The position numbers and the translations under genes were made by a program. Shown piece by piece: positions 8,223-17,120 of a stretch of DNA of 64,000 nucleotides; the first letter of the stretch is position 1, and every line of letters starts with the position of its first letter. Source of the DNA: Kutzneria buriramensis. Lineage in GTDB: Bacteria > Actinomycetota > Actinomycetes > Mycobacteriales > Pseudonocardiaceae. The notes beneath the pieces are model-generated. The model saw nothing but the letters and a program-made list of their open reading frames with translations. It was not told the DNA's origin and did not search any database. The stretch covers positions 310,001 to 374,000 of the forward strand of contig NZ_QUNO01000012.1 in assembly GCF_003387475.1 (NCBI RefSeq). The letters run 5' to 3'.

Positions 8223-9235
8223 CGGTAGTGCACCCGCCTCTCGATGACGCCGAACTGCACGGCGGCCAGCAGCACGCCGACGATCAGCAGCACCAGGCCC
8301 TGGGCGCTGGCCAGGCCGTAGTTGCTGTTGTTGTTGTGGAACGCCTGGTTGAAGATCGAGTAGACCAGCGTGCTGGTCGCGCCGTTGGGGCCGCCGTCGG
8401 TCATCACCTGCGGCTGGCCCAGGCTCTGCAGCGCGGTCAGCGTGGTCGTGACGATCACGAAGAACAGGCTCGGCGAGATCATCGGCAGCACGATGCTGGT
8501 GAAGTTGCGGACGCCGGTGGCGCCGTCGATGCGGGCCGCCTCCAGCACCTGCTCGTCCAGACCGGCCAGACCCGCCGCGAGCACGAGCAGGTTGAAGCCG
8601 GACACCATCCACACCGTCACGCCGGCCACGGTGACCAGCGCCCAGCCGGAGTCGGTGGTCCAGCCGGGAGCGCTCACGCCGGCCAGCTGGAGGAGCCAGT
8701 TCACCGGGGACATGGCCGGGTTGAGCATGAGCAGCCAGACCACCGACGCCGCCGAGGCGGAGTACGCGAACGGCAGCGTGAACAGCGTGCGGAACACCCG
8801 CATGCCGGGCAGCCGCTGGCTCAGCGGCACGGCCAGCGCCATCGGCAGCACCACACCGGCGACGACCACGATCAGCGTGAAGCCGGCGGTGCGCAGCAGC
8901 ACCGCGCCGAAGTCGGGGGTGAGCAGCTCCGCGAAGTGCTGGAGGCCGACGAACCGGGTCGGGTTGCCGAGGATGTCGCTGCCCATGGTGGCCAGGTAGA
9001 CCGCCTGGAACAGCGGGAAGATCACGAAGGCGCCGAGCCCGGCGACCGCCGGGGCCAGGAACAGCATGGTGAGCAGCAGCTCCCGTGGGTTCCAGCGGCT
9101 GATGACTGAGGGTGACACGGACCCGGAGTCTGTGAGGGTCACTGGGCCATCCGGGGGACGTTCGGTGAACGTCGTGTTACTGACGGTCGACATGGCGCTG
9201 ACGTCACGCTCGGTCGACAGGTCGTCACGGGACAT
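8219..9235 (-). CDS. Carbohydrate ABC transporter permease (MalF/UgpA type)
   Basis: This first gene of the sugar importer operon encodes a six-helix permease. Its hydrophobic core starts at about residue 52 (LLLTMLFLAPAVAGLGAFVIFPL). The EAA loop motif is EAARIDGATGVRNFTSIVLP. The ATG at 9235 gives 338 residues with a ~45-residue hydrophilic N-terminus. An in-frame ATG at 9193 (MSTVSNTT) would give 324 residues. Neither has a convincing ribosome site, so the start is uncertain. The operon is divergent from pyc, with 160 bp between them. I see no clear LacI-type operator there. Confidence 0.9.
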   Translation of the reverse strand: MSRDDLSTERDVSAMSTVSNTTFTERPPDGPVTLTDSGSVSPSVISRWNPRELLLTMLFLAPAVAGLGAFVIFPLFQAVYLATMGSDILGNPTRFVGLQHFAELLTPDFGAVLLRTAGFTLIVVVAGVVLPMALAVPLSQRLPGMRVFRTLFTLPFAYSASAASVVWLLMLNPAMSPVNWLLQLAGVSAPGWTTDSGWALVTVAGVTVWMVSGFNLLVLAAGLAGLDEQVLEAARIDGATGVRNFTSIVLPMISPSLFFVIVTTTLTALQSLGQPQVMTDGGPNGATSTLVYSIFNQAFHNNNSNYGLASAQGLVLLIVGVLLAAVQFGVIERRVHYR

Positions 9236-9395
9236 TCCCCGCAGGCTAGGTGAACAAACGTGACCGCGCTCACCTTCGGACCCTCGAAGTGCTCGGTATT
9301 ACTCCCATCACCCGGGATGGTTCTCCCACATGAATGGATGGCAACGGTAACGTGCCGACCTGGACGGATCCCCAGGAAAACGGGAGGAACGCCTG

Positions 9396-12300
9396 ATGTT
9401 CAGCAAGGTGCTCGTCGCCAACCGCGGCGAGATCGCCATCCGCGCGTTCCGCGCCGCCTACGAGTTGGGCGCGGGCACGGTCGCGGTGTTCCCCCACGAG
9501 GATCGCAATTCGTTGCACCGCCTCAAGGCGGACGAGGCGTACGAGATCGGCGAGCCGGGCCACCCGGTGCGGGCGTACCTGTCGGTCGACGAGATCGTGG
9601 CGGCGGCCCGCAAGGCCGGCGCGGACGCGATCTACCCCGGCTACGGCTTCCTCTCCGAGAACCCGGAGCTGGCCTCGGCCTGCGCCGCCGCCGGCATCAC
9701 CTTCGTCGGCCCGCCGACCGAGGTGCTGGAGCTGACCGGCAACAAGGCCCGCGCCATCGCCGCGGCCAAGGCGGCCGGCCTGCCCACGCTGAAGTCCTCG
9801 GAACCGTCGAGCGACGTGGACGCGCTGCTCGCCGCGGCCGACGAGGTCGGCTTCCCGATCTTCGTCAAGGCGGTCGCCGGCGGCGGCGGGCGCGGCATGC
9901 GCCGGGTCCAGGAGCCGGCCGCGCTGCGCGAGTCGATCGAGGCGGCGATGCGCGAGGCCGAGTCGGCCTTCGGCGACCCGACCGTGTTCCTGGAGCAGGC
10001 GGTCGTGCAGCCCCGGCACATCGAGGTGCAGATCCTCGCCGACGGCGCCGGCAACGTGATCCACCTCTACGAGCGCGACTGCTCGGTGCAGCGGCGCCAC
10101 CAGAAGGTGATCGAGCTGGCTCCCGCGCCGAACCTGGACCCGGAGGTCCGGGACCGGATCTGCGCCGACGCGGTGGCCTTCGCCCGCCAGATCGGCTACC
10201 GCAACGCCGGCACCGTCGAATTTCTCCTCGACCAGCGCGGCAACCACGTGTTCATCGAGATGAACCCCCGCATCCAGGTCGAGCACACGGTGACCGAGGA
10301 GGTCACCGACGTCGACCTGGTGCAGTCGCAGCTGCGCATCGCCTCCGGCGAGACGCTGGCCGACCTGGGCCTGAGCCAGGACGTGATCTACCTGCGCGGC
10401 AACGCGCTCCAGTGCCGGATCACCACCGAGGACCCGGTGAACGGCTTCCGCCCGGACACCGGCGTGATCAGCGCCTACCGCTCGCCCGGCGGCTCCGGCA
10501 TCCGCCTGGACGGCGGCGCGATCGGCGCCGGCAGCACGGTCGGCGCGCACTTCGACTCGATGCTGGTGAAGCTGACGTGTCGCGGCCGCTCGTTCGAGGC
10601 GGCGGTGGCCCGGGCCCGACGCGCGGTCGCCGAGTTCCGGATCCGCGGCGTCTCCACCAACATCCCGTTCCTCCAGGCCGTGCTGGACGACCCGGACTTC
10701 CGCGCCGGCCGCGTGACCACGGCGTTCATCGAGGAGCGGCCGCAGCTGCTGACCGCGCGGCAGTCCGCCGACCGCGGCACGAAGCTGCTGACCTACCTCG
10801 CCGACGTCACGGTGAACAAGCCGAACGGCCCGCGGCCGGCGGTGATCGACCCGTGGACGAAGCTGCCGAAGCTGGACCTGTCGACCGAGCCGCCCGCCGG
10901 TTCCAAGCAGCGGCTCACCGAGCTGGGGCCGGAGGGCTTCGCCGCCTGGCTGCGCAACGAGCCGGGCGTGCTGGTCACCGACACGACCTTCCGTGACGCC
11001 CACCAGTCGCTGCTGGCGACCCGAGTACGTACGAAGGACCTCGTGCAGGTCGCGCCGCACGTGGCGCGGATGACGCCGCAGCTGCTGTCGCTGGAGTGCT
11101 GGGGCGGCGCGACCTACGACGTGGCGCTGCGGTTCCTGGCCGAGGACCCGTGGGAGCGGCTGGCGGCGCTGCGTGAGGCCGTGCCGAACCTCTGTCTCCA
11201 GATGCTGCTGCGCGGCCGCAACACCGTCGGCTACACGCCGTACCCGGAGGCGGTGACCCGGGCGTTCGTCGAGGAGGCGACCGAGACCGGCATCGACATC
11301 TTCCGCATCTTCGACGCCCTCAACGACATCGAGCAGATGCGGCCGGCGATCGAGGCGGTGCGGGAGACCGGCAAGGCGGTCGCCGAGGTGTCGCTCTGCT
11401 ACACCGCCGACCTGTCCGACCCGGGGGAGCAGCTCTACACCCTGGACTACTACCTCAAGCTGGCCGAGCAGATCGTCGGCGCCGGCGCGCACGTGCTGGC
11501 GATCAAGGACATGGCCGGGCTGCTGCGCCCGCCGGCCGCCGCGCGGCTGGTCACGGCGCTGCGCAAGGAGTTCGACCTGCCGGTCCACCTGCACACGCAC
11601 GACACCGCGGGCGGGCAGCTGGCCACCTACCTGGCGGCGATCCAGGCCGGGGTGGACGCCATCGACGGCGCGACGGCGTCGATCTCCGGCACCACCTCGC
11701 AGCCGTCGCTGTCGGCGATCGTGGCCGGCACCGACCACTCGGCCCGCACCACCGGCCTGGACCTCAAGGCGGTCTGCGACCTGGAGCCGTACTGGGAGGT
11801 CGTGCGCAAGGTGTACGCGCCGTTCGAGGCGGGCCTGCCGTCGCCGACCGGCCGCGTGTACACCCACGAGATCCCCGGCGGGCAGCTGTCCAACCTGCGC
11901 CAGCAGGCGATCGCGCTGGGTCTGGGCGACCGGTTCGAGGACATCGAGGCCACGTACGCGGCGGCCGACCGGATGCTGGGCCGGCTGGTCAAGGTCACGC
12001 CGTCGTCCAAGGTCGTCGGCGACCTGGCGCTGCACCTGGTCGGGGCCGGCGTGGACCCGGCCGAGTTCGAGGCCGACCCGGGCCGGTTCGACATCCCGGA
12101 CTCGGTGATCGGCTTCCTGCACGGCGAGCTGGGCGACCCGCCCGGCGGCTGGCCGGAGCCGTTCCGGACCAAGGCGCTGTCCGGCCGGACCGCCCCCAAG
12201 GGCGTGGCCGAGCTGTCCGCCGAGGACACCGAGGGGCTGGCCGGCGACCGGCGGGCCACCCTGAACCGGCTGCTCTTCCCCGCGCCGACCAGGGAGTTCC

Positions 12301-12773
12301 TCACCCATCGGGAGGCCTACGGCGACACCAGCGTGCTGCGCAGCAAGGACTTCCTGTACGGCCTGCGGCCGGGCGAGGAGTACTCGGTGGATCTCGGCCG
12401 CGGCGTGCGGCTGCTGATCACGCTGGAGGCGATCGGCGAGGCCGACGAGCGCGGCATGCGCACCGTGATGGCCGTCCTCAATGGACAGTTGCGGCCGATC
12501 CAGGTGCGGGACCGCTCGGTCGCCGCCGACGTGCCGGCGGCCGAGAAGGCCGATCGCGGCAACGGCAACCACGTCGCTGCGCCGTTCGCGGGTGTGGTCA
12601 CGGTCGCGGTCGCCGAGGGTGACAGCGTGCAGGCGGGCCAGACCGTGGCGACGATCGAGGCGATGAAGATGGAGGCGGCGATCACCGCGCCGAAGGCGGG
12701 CACCGTGCAGCGCCTGGCGATCGGCTCGCAGCAGCAGGTGGAGGGCGGCGATCTGCTGATCGTGCTGGCCTGA
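9396..12773 (+). CDS. pyc: Pyruvate carboxylase
   Basis: This biotin enzyme converts pyruvate, bicarbonate and ATP to oxaloacetate, which refills the TCA cycle. The single 1125-residue chain has all domains in order: biotin carboxylase (about 1-450, with GGGGRGMR ATP loop and FIEMNPRIQVEHTVTEE), carboxyltransferase (about 530-800, with DTTFRDAHQSLLATRVRT and HLHTHDTAG), PYC/OADA domain, and C-terminal biotinyl carrier with EAMKMEA, where Lys1091 is the biotin site. The start has GGGAGG seven bases upstream. pca holds the same place in the mycobacterial order, upstream of rsmD and coaD. A strong terminator follows. Confidence 0.98.
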   Translation: MFSKVLVANRGEIAIRAFRAAYELGAGTVAVFPHEDRNSLHRLKADEAYEIGEPGHPVRAYLSVDEIVAAARKAGADAIYPGYGFLSENPELASACAAAGITFVGPPTEVLELTGNKARAIAAAKAAGLPTLKSSEPSSDVDALLAAADEVGFPIFVKAVAGGGGRGMRRVQEPAALRESIEAAMREAESAFGDPTVFLEQAVVQPRHIEVQILADGAGNVIHLYERDCSVQRRHQKVIELAPAPNLDPEVRDRICADAVAFARQIGYRNAGTVEFLLDQRGNHVFIEMNPRIQVEHTVTEEVTDVDLVQSQLRIASGETLADLGLSQDVIYLRGNALQCRITTEDPVNGFRPDTGVISAYRSPGGSGIRLDGGAIGAGSTVGAHFDSMLVKLTCRGRSFEAAVARARRAVAEFRIRGVSTNIPFLQAVLDDPDFRAGRVTTAFIEERPQLLTARQSADRGTKLLTYLADVTVNKPNGPRPAVIDPWTKLPKLDLSTEPPAGSKQRLTELGPEGFAAWLRNEPGVLVTDTTFRDAHQSLLATRVRTKDLVQVAPHVARMTPQLLSLECWGGATYDVALRFLAEDPWERLAALREAVPNLCLQMLLRGRNTVGYTPYPEAVTRAFVEEATETGIDIFRIFDALNDIEQMRPAIEAVRETGKAVAEVSLCYTADLSDPGEQLYTLDYYLKLAEQIVGAGAHVLAIKDMAGLLRPPAAARLVTALRKEFDLPVHLHTHDTAGGQLATYLAAIQAGVDAIDGATASISGTTSQPSLSAIVAGTDHSARTTGLDLKAVCDLEPYWEVVRKVYAPFEAGLPSPTGRVYTHEIPGGQLSNLRQQAIALGLGDRFEDIEATYAAADRMLGRLVKVTPSSKVVGDLALHLVGAGVDPAEFEADPGRFDIPDSVIGFLHGELGDPPGGWPEPFRTKALSGRTAPKGVAELSAEDTEGLAGDRRATLNRLLFPAPTREFLTHREAYGDTSVLRSKDFLYGLRPGEEYSVDLGRGVRLLITLEAIGEADERGMRTVMAVLNGQLRPIQVRDRSVAADVPAAEKADRGNGNHVAAPFAGVVTVAVAEGDSVQAGQTVATIEAMKMEAAITAPKAGTVQRLAIGSQQQVEGGDLLIVLA

Positions 12774-12778
12774 ACGAC

Positions 12779-12814
12779 CCGGTGCCCCCGCGCCTTCACG
12801 GCCGGGGGCACCGG
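12779..12814 (+). terminator. Terminator after pyc
   Basis: A 12-bp perfect stem (CCGGTGCCCCCG paired with CGGGGGCACCGG) with a 12-nt loop starts five bases after the pyc stop codon. Confidence 0.8.
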
Positions 12815-12863
12815 TCTGTCCAATGTGGACGCTTTCTTTACGGCGCCGTCATGCATCACCCGG

Positions 12864-12923
12864 TAGAGTGACGAGATGTTCCCCGTGTTGCCGGCTAGCA
12901 ACGCGCTTCCCGTCGCTGGTTAG
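12864..12923 (+). promoter_or_regulatory. -10 element and 15-codon leaderless upstream ORF
   Basis: TAGAGT (12864-12869) lies six bases before an ATG (12876), the spacing of leaderless actinobacterial transcripts. The reading frame from that ATG, MFPVLPASNALPVAG, stops at 12923, two bases before the GTG of the arginase-family gene. It could couple translation to that gene, which lacks its own ribosome site. Not every ATG of this kind is used, so this remains a prediction. Confidence 0.4.
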
Positions 12924-12925
12924 GT

Positions 12926-13819
12926 GTGATCGTGCTGGAGTTGCAGTCCGTGGCCCAGCGACAGGGCGCGGTCGTCCCCAAGTCCCCATGGTTGCCGACG
13001 GGCAGCCTGGCCCTCGCCGATCTGGCCGGCCGGGTGCTCGGTCTCGACGTGCGCCGGGTGCCGGTGCGTGCCGGCACCTCCACTCTCGTCGGCGGCATCC
13101 ACAACCGTGAGGTGCTGATCGCCAATCGCGGATTCCAGGCTCAGGCCTTACATCACGCGCAGGGGCCGGTGTTGACGATCGGCGGCGACTGTGGCGTGGA
13201 GACGGTGCCGCTGGGCTTCGCCCGCGAGCGTTTCGGGCCGGCGCTGGGGGTGCTGTGGTTCGACGCGCACGGTGACCTGAACACGCCGGCGACCTCGCCG
13301 TCGGGCGCGTACCACGGGATGGCCTTACGCCACGCCTTCGGCGAGGGCGACCGGGACTTCGTGCTGGACACGCCGCTGGCGACCCGCCGGGCGGTGCTGG
13401 CCGGCGCCCGCGCCCTCGACCCCGGCGAGCAGGCGATGATCGACCGCGGGCTGGTCCGGCACGTTCCGATCGAACGCGGCTACGACACCTCCTGGGTGGT
13501 CGACGCGGTCGTCGCCTCCCGGGCCCCGCAGTTCTATCTGCACATCGATCTCGACGTGCTGGATCCGAGCGAGTTCGCCGACGTGACGTGCCCGGTGCCG
13601 GGCGGGCTGCTGGTCAGCGAGTTGGTCGACGCGATCAGGGCGGTGGCGGCGATCCGGCCGATCATCGGCGCCGGCATCACCGAGTGCGCCACGGACAATC
13701 CGGACCGGTTACGCGTGTTGGTGCCGATCCTGCGCGCGGTCGGCGCGGCGCTGCACGCCCACTCGACGACGCTGCCCGTCCAGCCGTCGCCGAGCCGGTC
13801 CGTGCCGACACGGCCGTGA
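12926..13819 (+). CDS. Arginase/agmatinase-family (ureohydrolase) protein
   Basis: The ureohydrolase fold is shown by LTIGGDCGVE (84-92), WFDAHGD (Asp113, His115, Asp117) and HIDLDVLDP, which together hold the two-manganese site. The first metal-ligand His of GGDH is Cys89 here, so metal binding may differ from true arginase. Known members cleave guanidino or formimino compounds; the substrate here is uncertain. The gene has three TTA leucine codons (in QALHH, MALRH and DRLRV), rare at this GC level. No ribosome site precedes the GTG. It probably depends on the tiny upstream ORF for translation. Confidence 0.8.
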   Translation: MIVLELQSVAQRQGAVVPKSPWLPTGSLALADLAGRVLGLDVRRVPVRAGTSTLVGGIHNREVLIANRGFQAQALHHAQGPVLTIGGDCGVETVPLGFARERFGPALGVLWFDAHGDLNTPATSPSGAYHGMALRHAFGEGDRDFVLDTPLATRRAVLAGARALDPGEQAMIDRGLVRHVPIERGYDTSWVVDAVVASRAPQFYLHIDLDVLDPSEFADVTCPVPGGLLVSELVDAIRAVAAIRPIIGAGITECATDNPDRLRVLVPILRAVGAALHAHSTTLPVQPSPSRSVPTRP

Positions 13820-13846
13820 GAGCGATTCCACAGTGCACACGACTAC

Positions 13847-13878
13847 TCACCCGTAGGTGAAGACTCTTCATCTATTGT
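13847..13878 (+). promoter_or_regulatory. Predicted leaderless promoter with inverted repeat
   Basis: TATTGT (13873-13878) lies seven bases before the GTG start at 13886, fitting a -10 box of a leaderless transcript. TCACC-CGTA-GGTGA (13847-13860) is an inverted repeat over the -35 position and could bind a regulator. Confidence 0.35.
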
Positions 13879-13885
13879 CTCGCTG

Positions 13886-14821
13886 GTGACCACGCCCTCG
13901 GTCCGCCGGTTCGACCAGGCGGCCGCCTTTCCCGAGCTGGTCGGCCTGCGTGACGCCGTGCGCGCGGCCGACTGGACGGCCATCGAGCTGTTCTTCGCCG
14001 GCCTGTCCGACGTCGACATGACCGCCTTCGCGGTCAAGGTCGTCGCGGACGTGACCGGCGCGGAGGAGTTCCTCGAGCAGCTGCCGCCGTCGCCGCTGGC
14101 CCGGCTGCTGCTCGGCGCCCGGCTGATCTCCAAGGCCTGGGAGATCCGCACCGGCTACCGCGCGAAGCACGTCAGCCAGGAGCAGTTCGCCGGCATGCGC
14201 GCGGAACTGGTCAAGGCCGAGCCGATCCTGATGGAGCTGACCGCGCGGGATCCGGGCGACGTCGTGGCCTGGTCGTTCCGGCTGCGGTCCGGGCGTGGGC
14301 TGGAGGTCGGGCAGGGCGAGGTCCGCCGCCGTTACGACCGGCTGGCCCGGTTCGCGCCGCACAGCTACTCCGCGCAGAGCCAGATGGTGCAGCAGCTGTG
14401 TCCCAAGTGGAGCGGCTCCTGGGACGCACTGCACACGTTCGCACGGGAGTGCATGGACGCCGCGGCACCCGGCTCGCTGAACCCGGTGGTCGTCGGCGAG
14501 GCCCACTTCGAGCACTACGTGGGCCTCGACGGCGCCGAGGCCGGCACCTACCTCCGCCACGTCACCGTGCAGCGGGAGATCCGTGCCGCCGCGGAGAAGT
14601 CGGTGCTGCACCCGGACTTCGCCGGCGGCTACCACTGGCCGCAGGCGTACGGCGTCTTCGCCGTCCTGTTCGGCAAGATGGGAGACCACGAGCGCGCCGT
14701 GGCCTGCTTCCGCGCGCTCGGCGACACCGTGGCCAGCGAGTACCCGTGGCAGAACCTGCACGGCGACCCGGCGGTGGGCTTCGCCTCCGTGCGCGACCAG
14801 GTCCTCGGCGGTGCGAAGTGA
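13886..14821 (+). CDS. Unknown protein coupled to M16 peptidase
   Basis: I do not recognise this 311-residue protein. It appears soluble and mainly helical, with no signal peptide or membrane segment. The C-terminal part (GKMGDHERAVACFRALGD) reads like a TPR-type helical hairpin. A middle segment has Trp/Arg-rich text (VVAWSFRLRSGRG). It is probably translated without a leader from GTG 13886. Its stop overlaps the GTG of the next gene by four bases, so it is made together with the membrane-anchored M16 protein. The pair is likely a functional unit. Confidence 0.75.
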   Translation: MTTPSVRRFDQAAAFPELVGLRDAVRAADWTAIELFFAGLSDVDMTAFAVKVVADVTGAEEFLEQLPPSPLARLLLGARLISKAWEIRTGYRAKHVSQEQFAGMRAELVKAEPILMELTARDPGDVVAWSFRLRSGRGLEVGQGEVRRRYDRLARFAPHSYSAQSQMVQQLCPKWSGSWDALHTFARECMDAAAPGSLNPVVVGEAHFEHYVGLDGAEAGTYLRHVTVQREIRAAAEKSVLHPDFAGGYHWPQAYGVFAVLFGKMGDHERAVACFRALGDTVASEYPWQNLHGDPAVGFASVRDQVLGGAK

Positions 14822-16518
14822 TCAAGGAGACCGAGATCTCCGGCATCCGGACGCTGATCGCGCCCGGCAACGGTCCGCTCGCCGCCGGCCTGGTGTTCCG
14901 CGTCGGCTGCGCGGACGAGCCGCTGTCCCGACGCGGCCTGACGCACCTGGTCGAGCACCTGGCGCTGCACCGGCACGGCCTGATCGAGCACGACGCCAAC
15001 GCGGCCACCGGCATCACGACCACGCACTTCTACACCAGCGGCAGCGAGCAGGCCGTGGTCAGCTACCTGACCAGCGTCTGCGACTCGTTGCGGGACCTGC
15101 CGCTGGAGCGGATGGCCGCGGAGAAGACGATCCTGCGCACCGAGCAGGCCAACCGCCCGCACGACCCGCTGCTGGTCTGGCGGTACGGGGCGGTCGGCTT
15201 CGGCGCGGCCGGCTACCCGGAGTGGGGCCTGGAGCTGATCACCGACGACGACGTCCGCGAGTGGGCGGCGACCCGTTTCACCAGGGAGAACGCCGTGCTG
15301 TGGATCGCCGGCGACGTGCCCGCGGGCCTGGAGCTGACGCTGCCGTCCGGCGCCGCCCATCCGGTGCCGGCGATCACCTCCACGCTGCCGAGCACCCCGG
15401 CGTACTTCGCCGAGGGCAGCGGCAAGATCATGCTCAGCGCCATCGTGGAACGGTCGGCGCGCGCCTCGCTGTTCTCCATGGTGCTGGAGCGCGCCCTGTT
15501 CCGGGCCCTGCGCACGGAGGACGGCAACTCCTACGCCGTCGCCGCCGCGTACGTGCCGCGTGACGACGAGTTCGCCACCATCACGGCGTTGGCCGATGCG
15601 CTGCCGGAGAAGCAGGACGCCGTGCTCGGCGGGCTGCTCGACGTGCTGACGGCGCTGCGGCTCGGCCGGGTCGACGCCGACGAGCTGGAAACGTTGCGGG
15701 ACAAGGCGGAGACCTACCTCCAGCGGCCGGAGGCGGTGGCGGCGATGCTGTTCACCGAGGCGGTCGACATCCTCTACGGCCGCCCCCGCCGCGCGCTCGC
15801 CGACTTCAGCGCCGAGCTGGCGGCGGTGACCGTCGAGGACCTGCGCGAGGTGGCCGTGCAGGCGATGGACACCATGTTGTTGCAGGTGCCGCGGGGCGAG
15901 CGCGCCGACTGGGCCGGCTTCGCCGAGGCTCCCATGTGGTCGGAGCAGGCGACCACCGGCGGCGAGTTCCCGTCGCTGCAGAAGAAGGACTTCAAGCTGA
16001 TCCTCGGCTACGAGGGCGTCAGCATGGTGTCGCCGCACGGCGTGCTGACTGTGCTGTACGCCGAGTGCGTGCTGATGCAGTGCTGGCCCGACGGCGCGCG
16101 TCGGCTGATCGGCGCTGATGGGGTGAGCGTCAGCATCGAGCCGAACGTCTACGACGTGCCGGCCGACACCATAGCCGGCATCGACGAGCTGGTGCCCGAC
16201 GAGCGCAAGGCCTGGCAGCCGGCCCGTTCGCCGGACCGGATCCCGCAGCGGCCCGTGCCGCCGCCGCCCGCCCCGGCGGCCGTGCCCCGGACTCCGGTGG
16301 TCCGCCGGTCGCGGATGATCCTGCTGGCGTTCGGCGCGCTGGCGGTGCTGTGTCTCCTGCTGGCCGCCGGCTCGCTGGTGGACATGCTGACCAACCCGGA
16401 CATCGAGTCGACCCGGCTCTGGTGGCTGACGCTGGTGTTCATCTGGATCGGCGGGTACTTCCTGATCCGGGTCGTCGTCGGCCTGCGGAGCCTGCGCGGG
16501 CCGCGCCGCAAGCCGTAG
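14818..16518 (+). CDS. Membrane-anchored M16 (insulinase-like) metallopeptidase
   Basis: The 566-residue product starts with an M16 peptidase domain. The zinc motif HLVEH (His43, Glu46, His47) is intact. Glu102 and Glu109 (AAEKTILRTE) keep the seven-residue spacing of the conserved glutamates of the family, though closer to the HxxEH than usual. A second M16-like half follows (ASLFSMVLERALFRALRTEDGNSYAVAAAY). A Pro-rich linker (about 480-500) leads to two C-terminal membrane helices (MILLAFGALAVLCLLLAA and LWWLTLVFIWIGGYFLI). There is no signal peptide, so the peptidase likely faces the cytoplasm, tethered to the membrane. GTG 14818 overlaps the preceding stop by four bases. Confidence 0.85.
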   Translation: MIKETEISGIRTLIAPGNGPLAAGLVFRVGCADEPLSRRGLTHLVEHLALHRHGLIEHDANAATGITTTHFYTSGSEQAVVSYLTSVCDSLRDLPLERMAAEKTILRTEQANRPHDPLLVWRYGAVGFGAAGYPEWGLELITDDDVREWAATRFTRENAVLWIAGDVPAGLELTLPSGAAHPVPAITSTLPSTPAYFAEGSGKIMLSAIVERSARASLFSMVLERALFRALRTEDGNSYAVAAAYVPRDDEFATITALADALPEKQDAVLGGLLDVLTALRLGRVDADELETLRDKAETYLQRPEAVAAMLFTEAVDILYGRPRRALADFSAELAAVTVEDLREVAVQAMDTMLLQVPRGERADWAGFAEAPMWSEQATTGGEFPSLQKKDFKLILGYEGVSMVSPHGVLTVLYAECVLMQCWPDGARRLIGADGVSVSIEPNVYDVPADTIAGIDELVPDERKAWQPARSPDRIPQRPVPPPPAPAAVPRTPVVRRSRMILLAFGALAVLCLLLAAGSLVDMLTNPDIESTRLWWLTLVFIWIGGYFLIRVVVGLRSLRGPRRKP

Positions 16519-16532
16519 GCGACGATGGGCAC

Positions 16533-17090
16533 GTGACCAGGATCGTGGCCGGCGCGGCCGGGGGACGACGGCTGGAGGTGCCGCCCAGCGGCACCCGGCC
16601 GACCTCCGACCGGGTGCGGGAGGCACTGTTCAGCGCGCTGGAGGCGGCGGTCGGACTGAACGGCGCGCGGGTGCTCGACCTCTACGCCGGCTCCGGCGCG
16701 CTGGGGCTGGAGGCGCTGTCGCGTGGCGCCGTGAAGGCGACCTTCGTGGAGTCCGACCGCCGCGCCGCCGACATCCTGCGCCGCAATGCCAAGGCCCTCG
16801 GCCTGCCCGGCGCGGACGTGCGGCTGGGCACCGTGCAGTCCGTGCTGGCCACCACTCCCGGCGACCGCTACGACGTCGTGTTCGTGGACCCGCCGTATGC
16901 GCTGGGCGAGCGGGAACTGAGCGAAGTCCTCCATGCGGTGCTGGCCTGGGCCGCGCCGGAGGCGACGCTGGTGGTGGAGCGGTCCTCGCGCGGCGCCGAG
17001 CCGAGCTGGCCGGACGGCGTCGAGCCGACGCGGAGCAAGAAATACGGCGAAACCACCCTGCACTGGGCAGTGACCGTCGCCACGAGGTGA
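16533..17090 (+). CDS. rsmD: 16S rRNA m2G966 methyltransferase RsmD
   Basis: This 185-residue SAM-dependent enzyme methylates guanine 966 of 16S rRNA in the small subunit. It has the SAM-binding motif DLYAGSGALGLEALSRGA and the catalytic FVDPPY. The N-terminal RIVAGAAGGRRLEVPPSGTRPTSDRVREALF is characteristic of RsmD, here starting at GTG 16533. coaD follows 30 bases later, the usual bacterial pairing. Confidence 0.96.
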   Translation: MTRIVAGAAGGRRLEVPPSGTRPTSDRVREALFSALEAAVGLNGARVLDLYAGSGALGLEALSRGAVKATFVESDRRAADILRRNAKALGLPGADVRLGTVQSVLATTPGDRYDVVFVDPPYALGERELSEVLHAVLAWAAPEATLVVERSSRGAEPSWPDGVEPTRSKKYGETTLHWAVTVATR

Positions 17091-17120
17091 GCCGGCGGCA
17101 ACCCTGTTACGGTCCGCCCC

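Noticed and set aside
9270-12572. 1100-codon open frame on the minus strand
   Set aside because: It lies fully opposite pyc, whose motifs are unmistakable. The translated text is Arg/Gly/Val/His-rich repeat-like sequence typical of a high-GC coding shadow.
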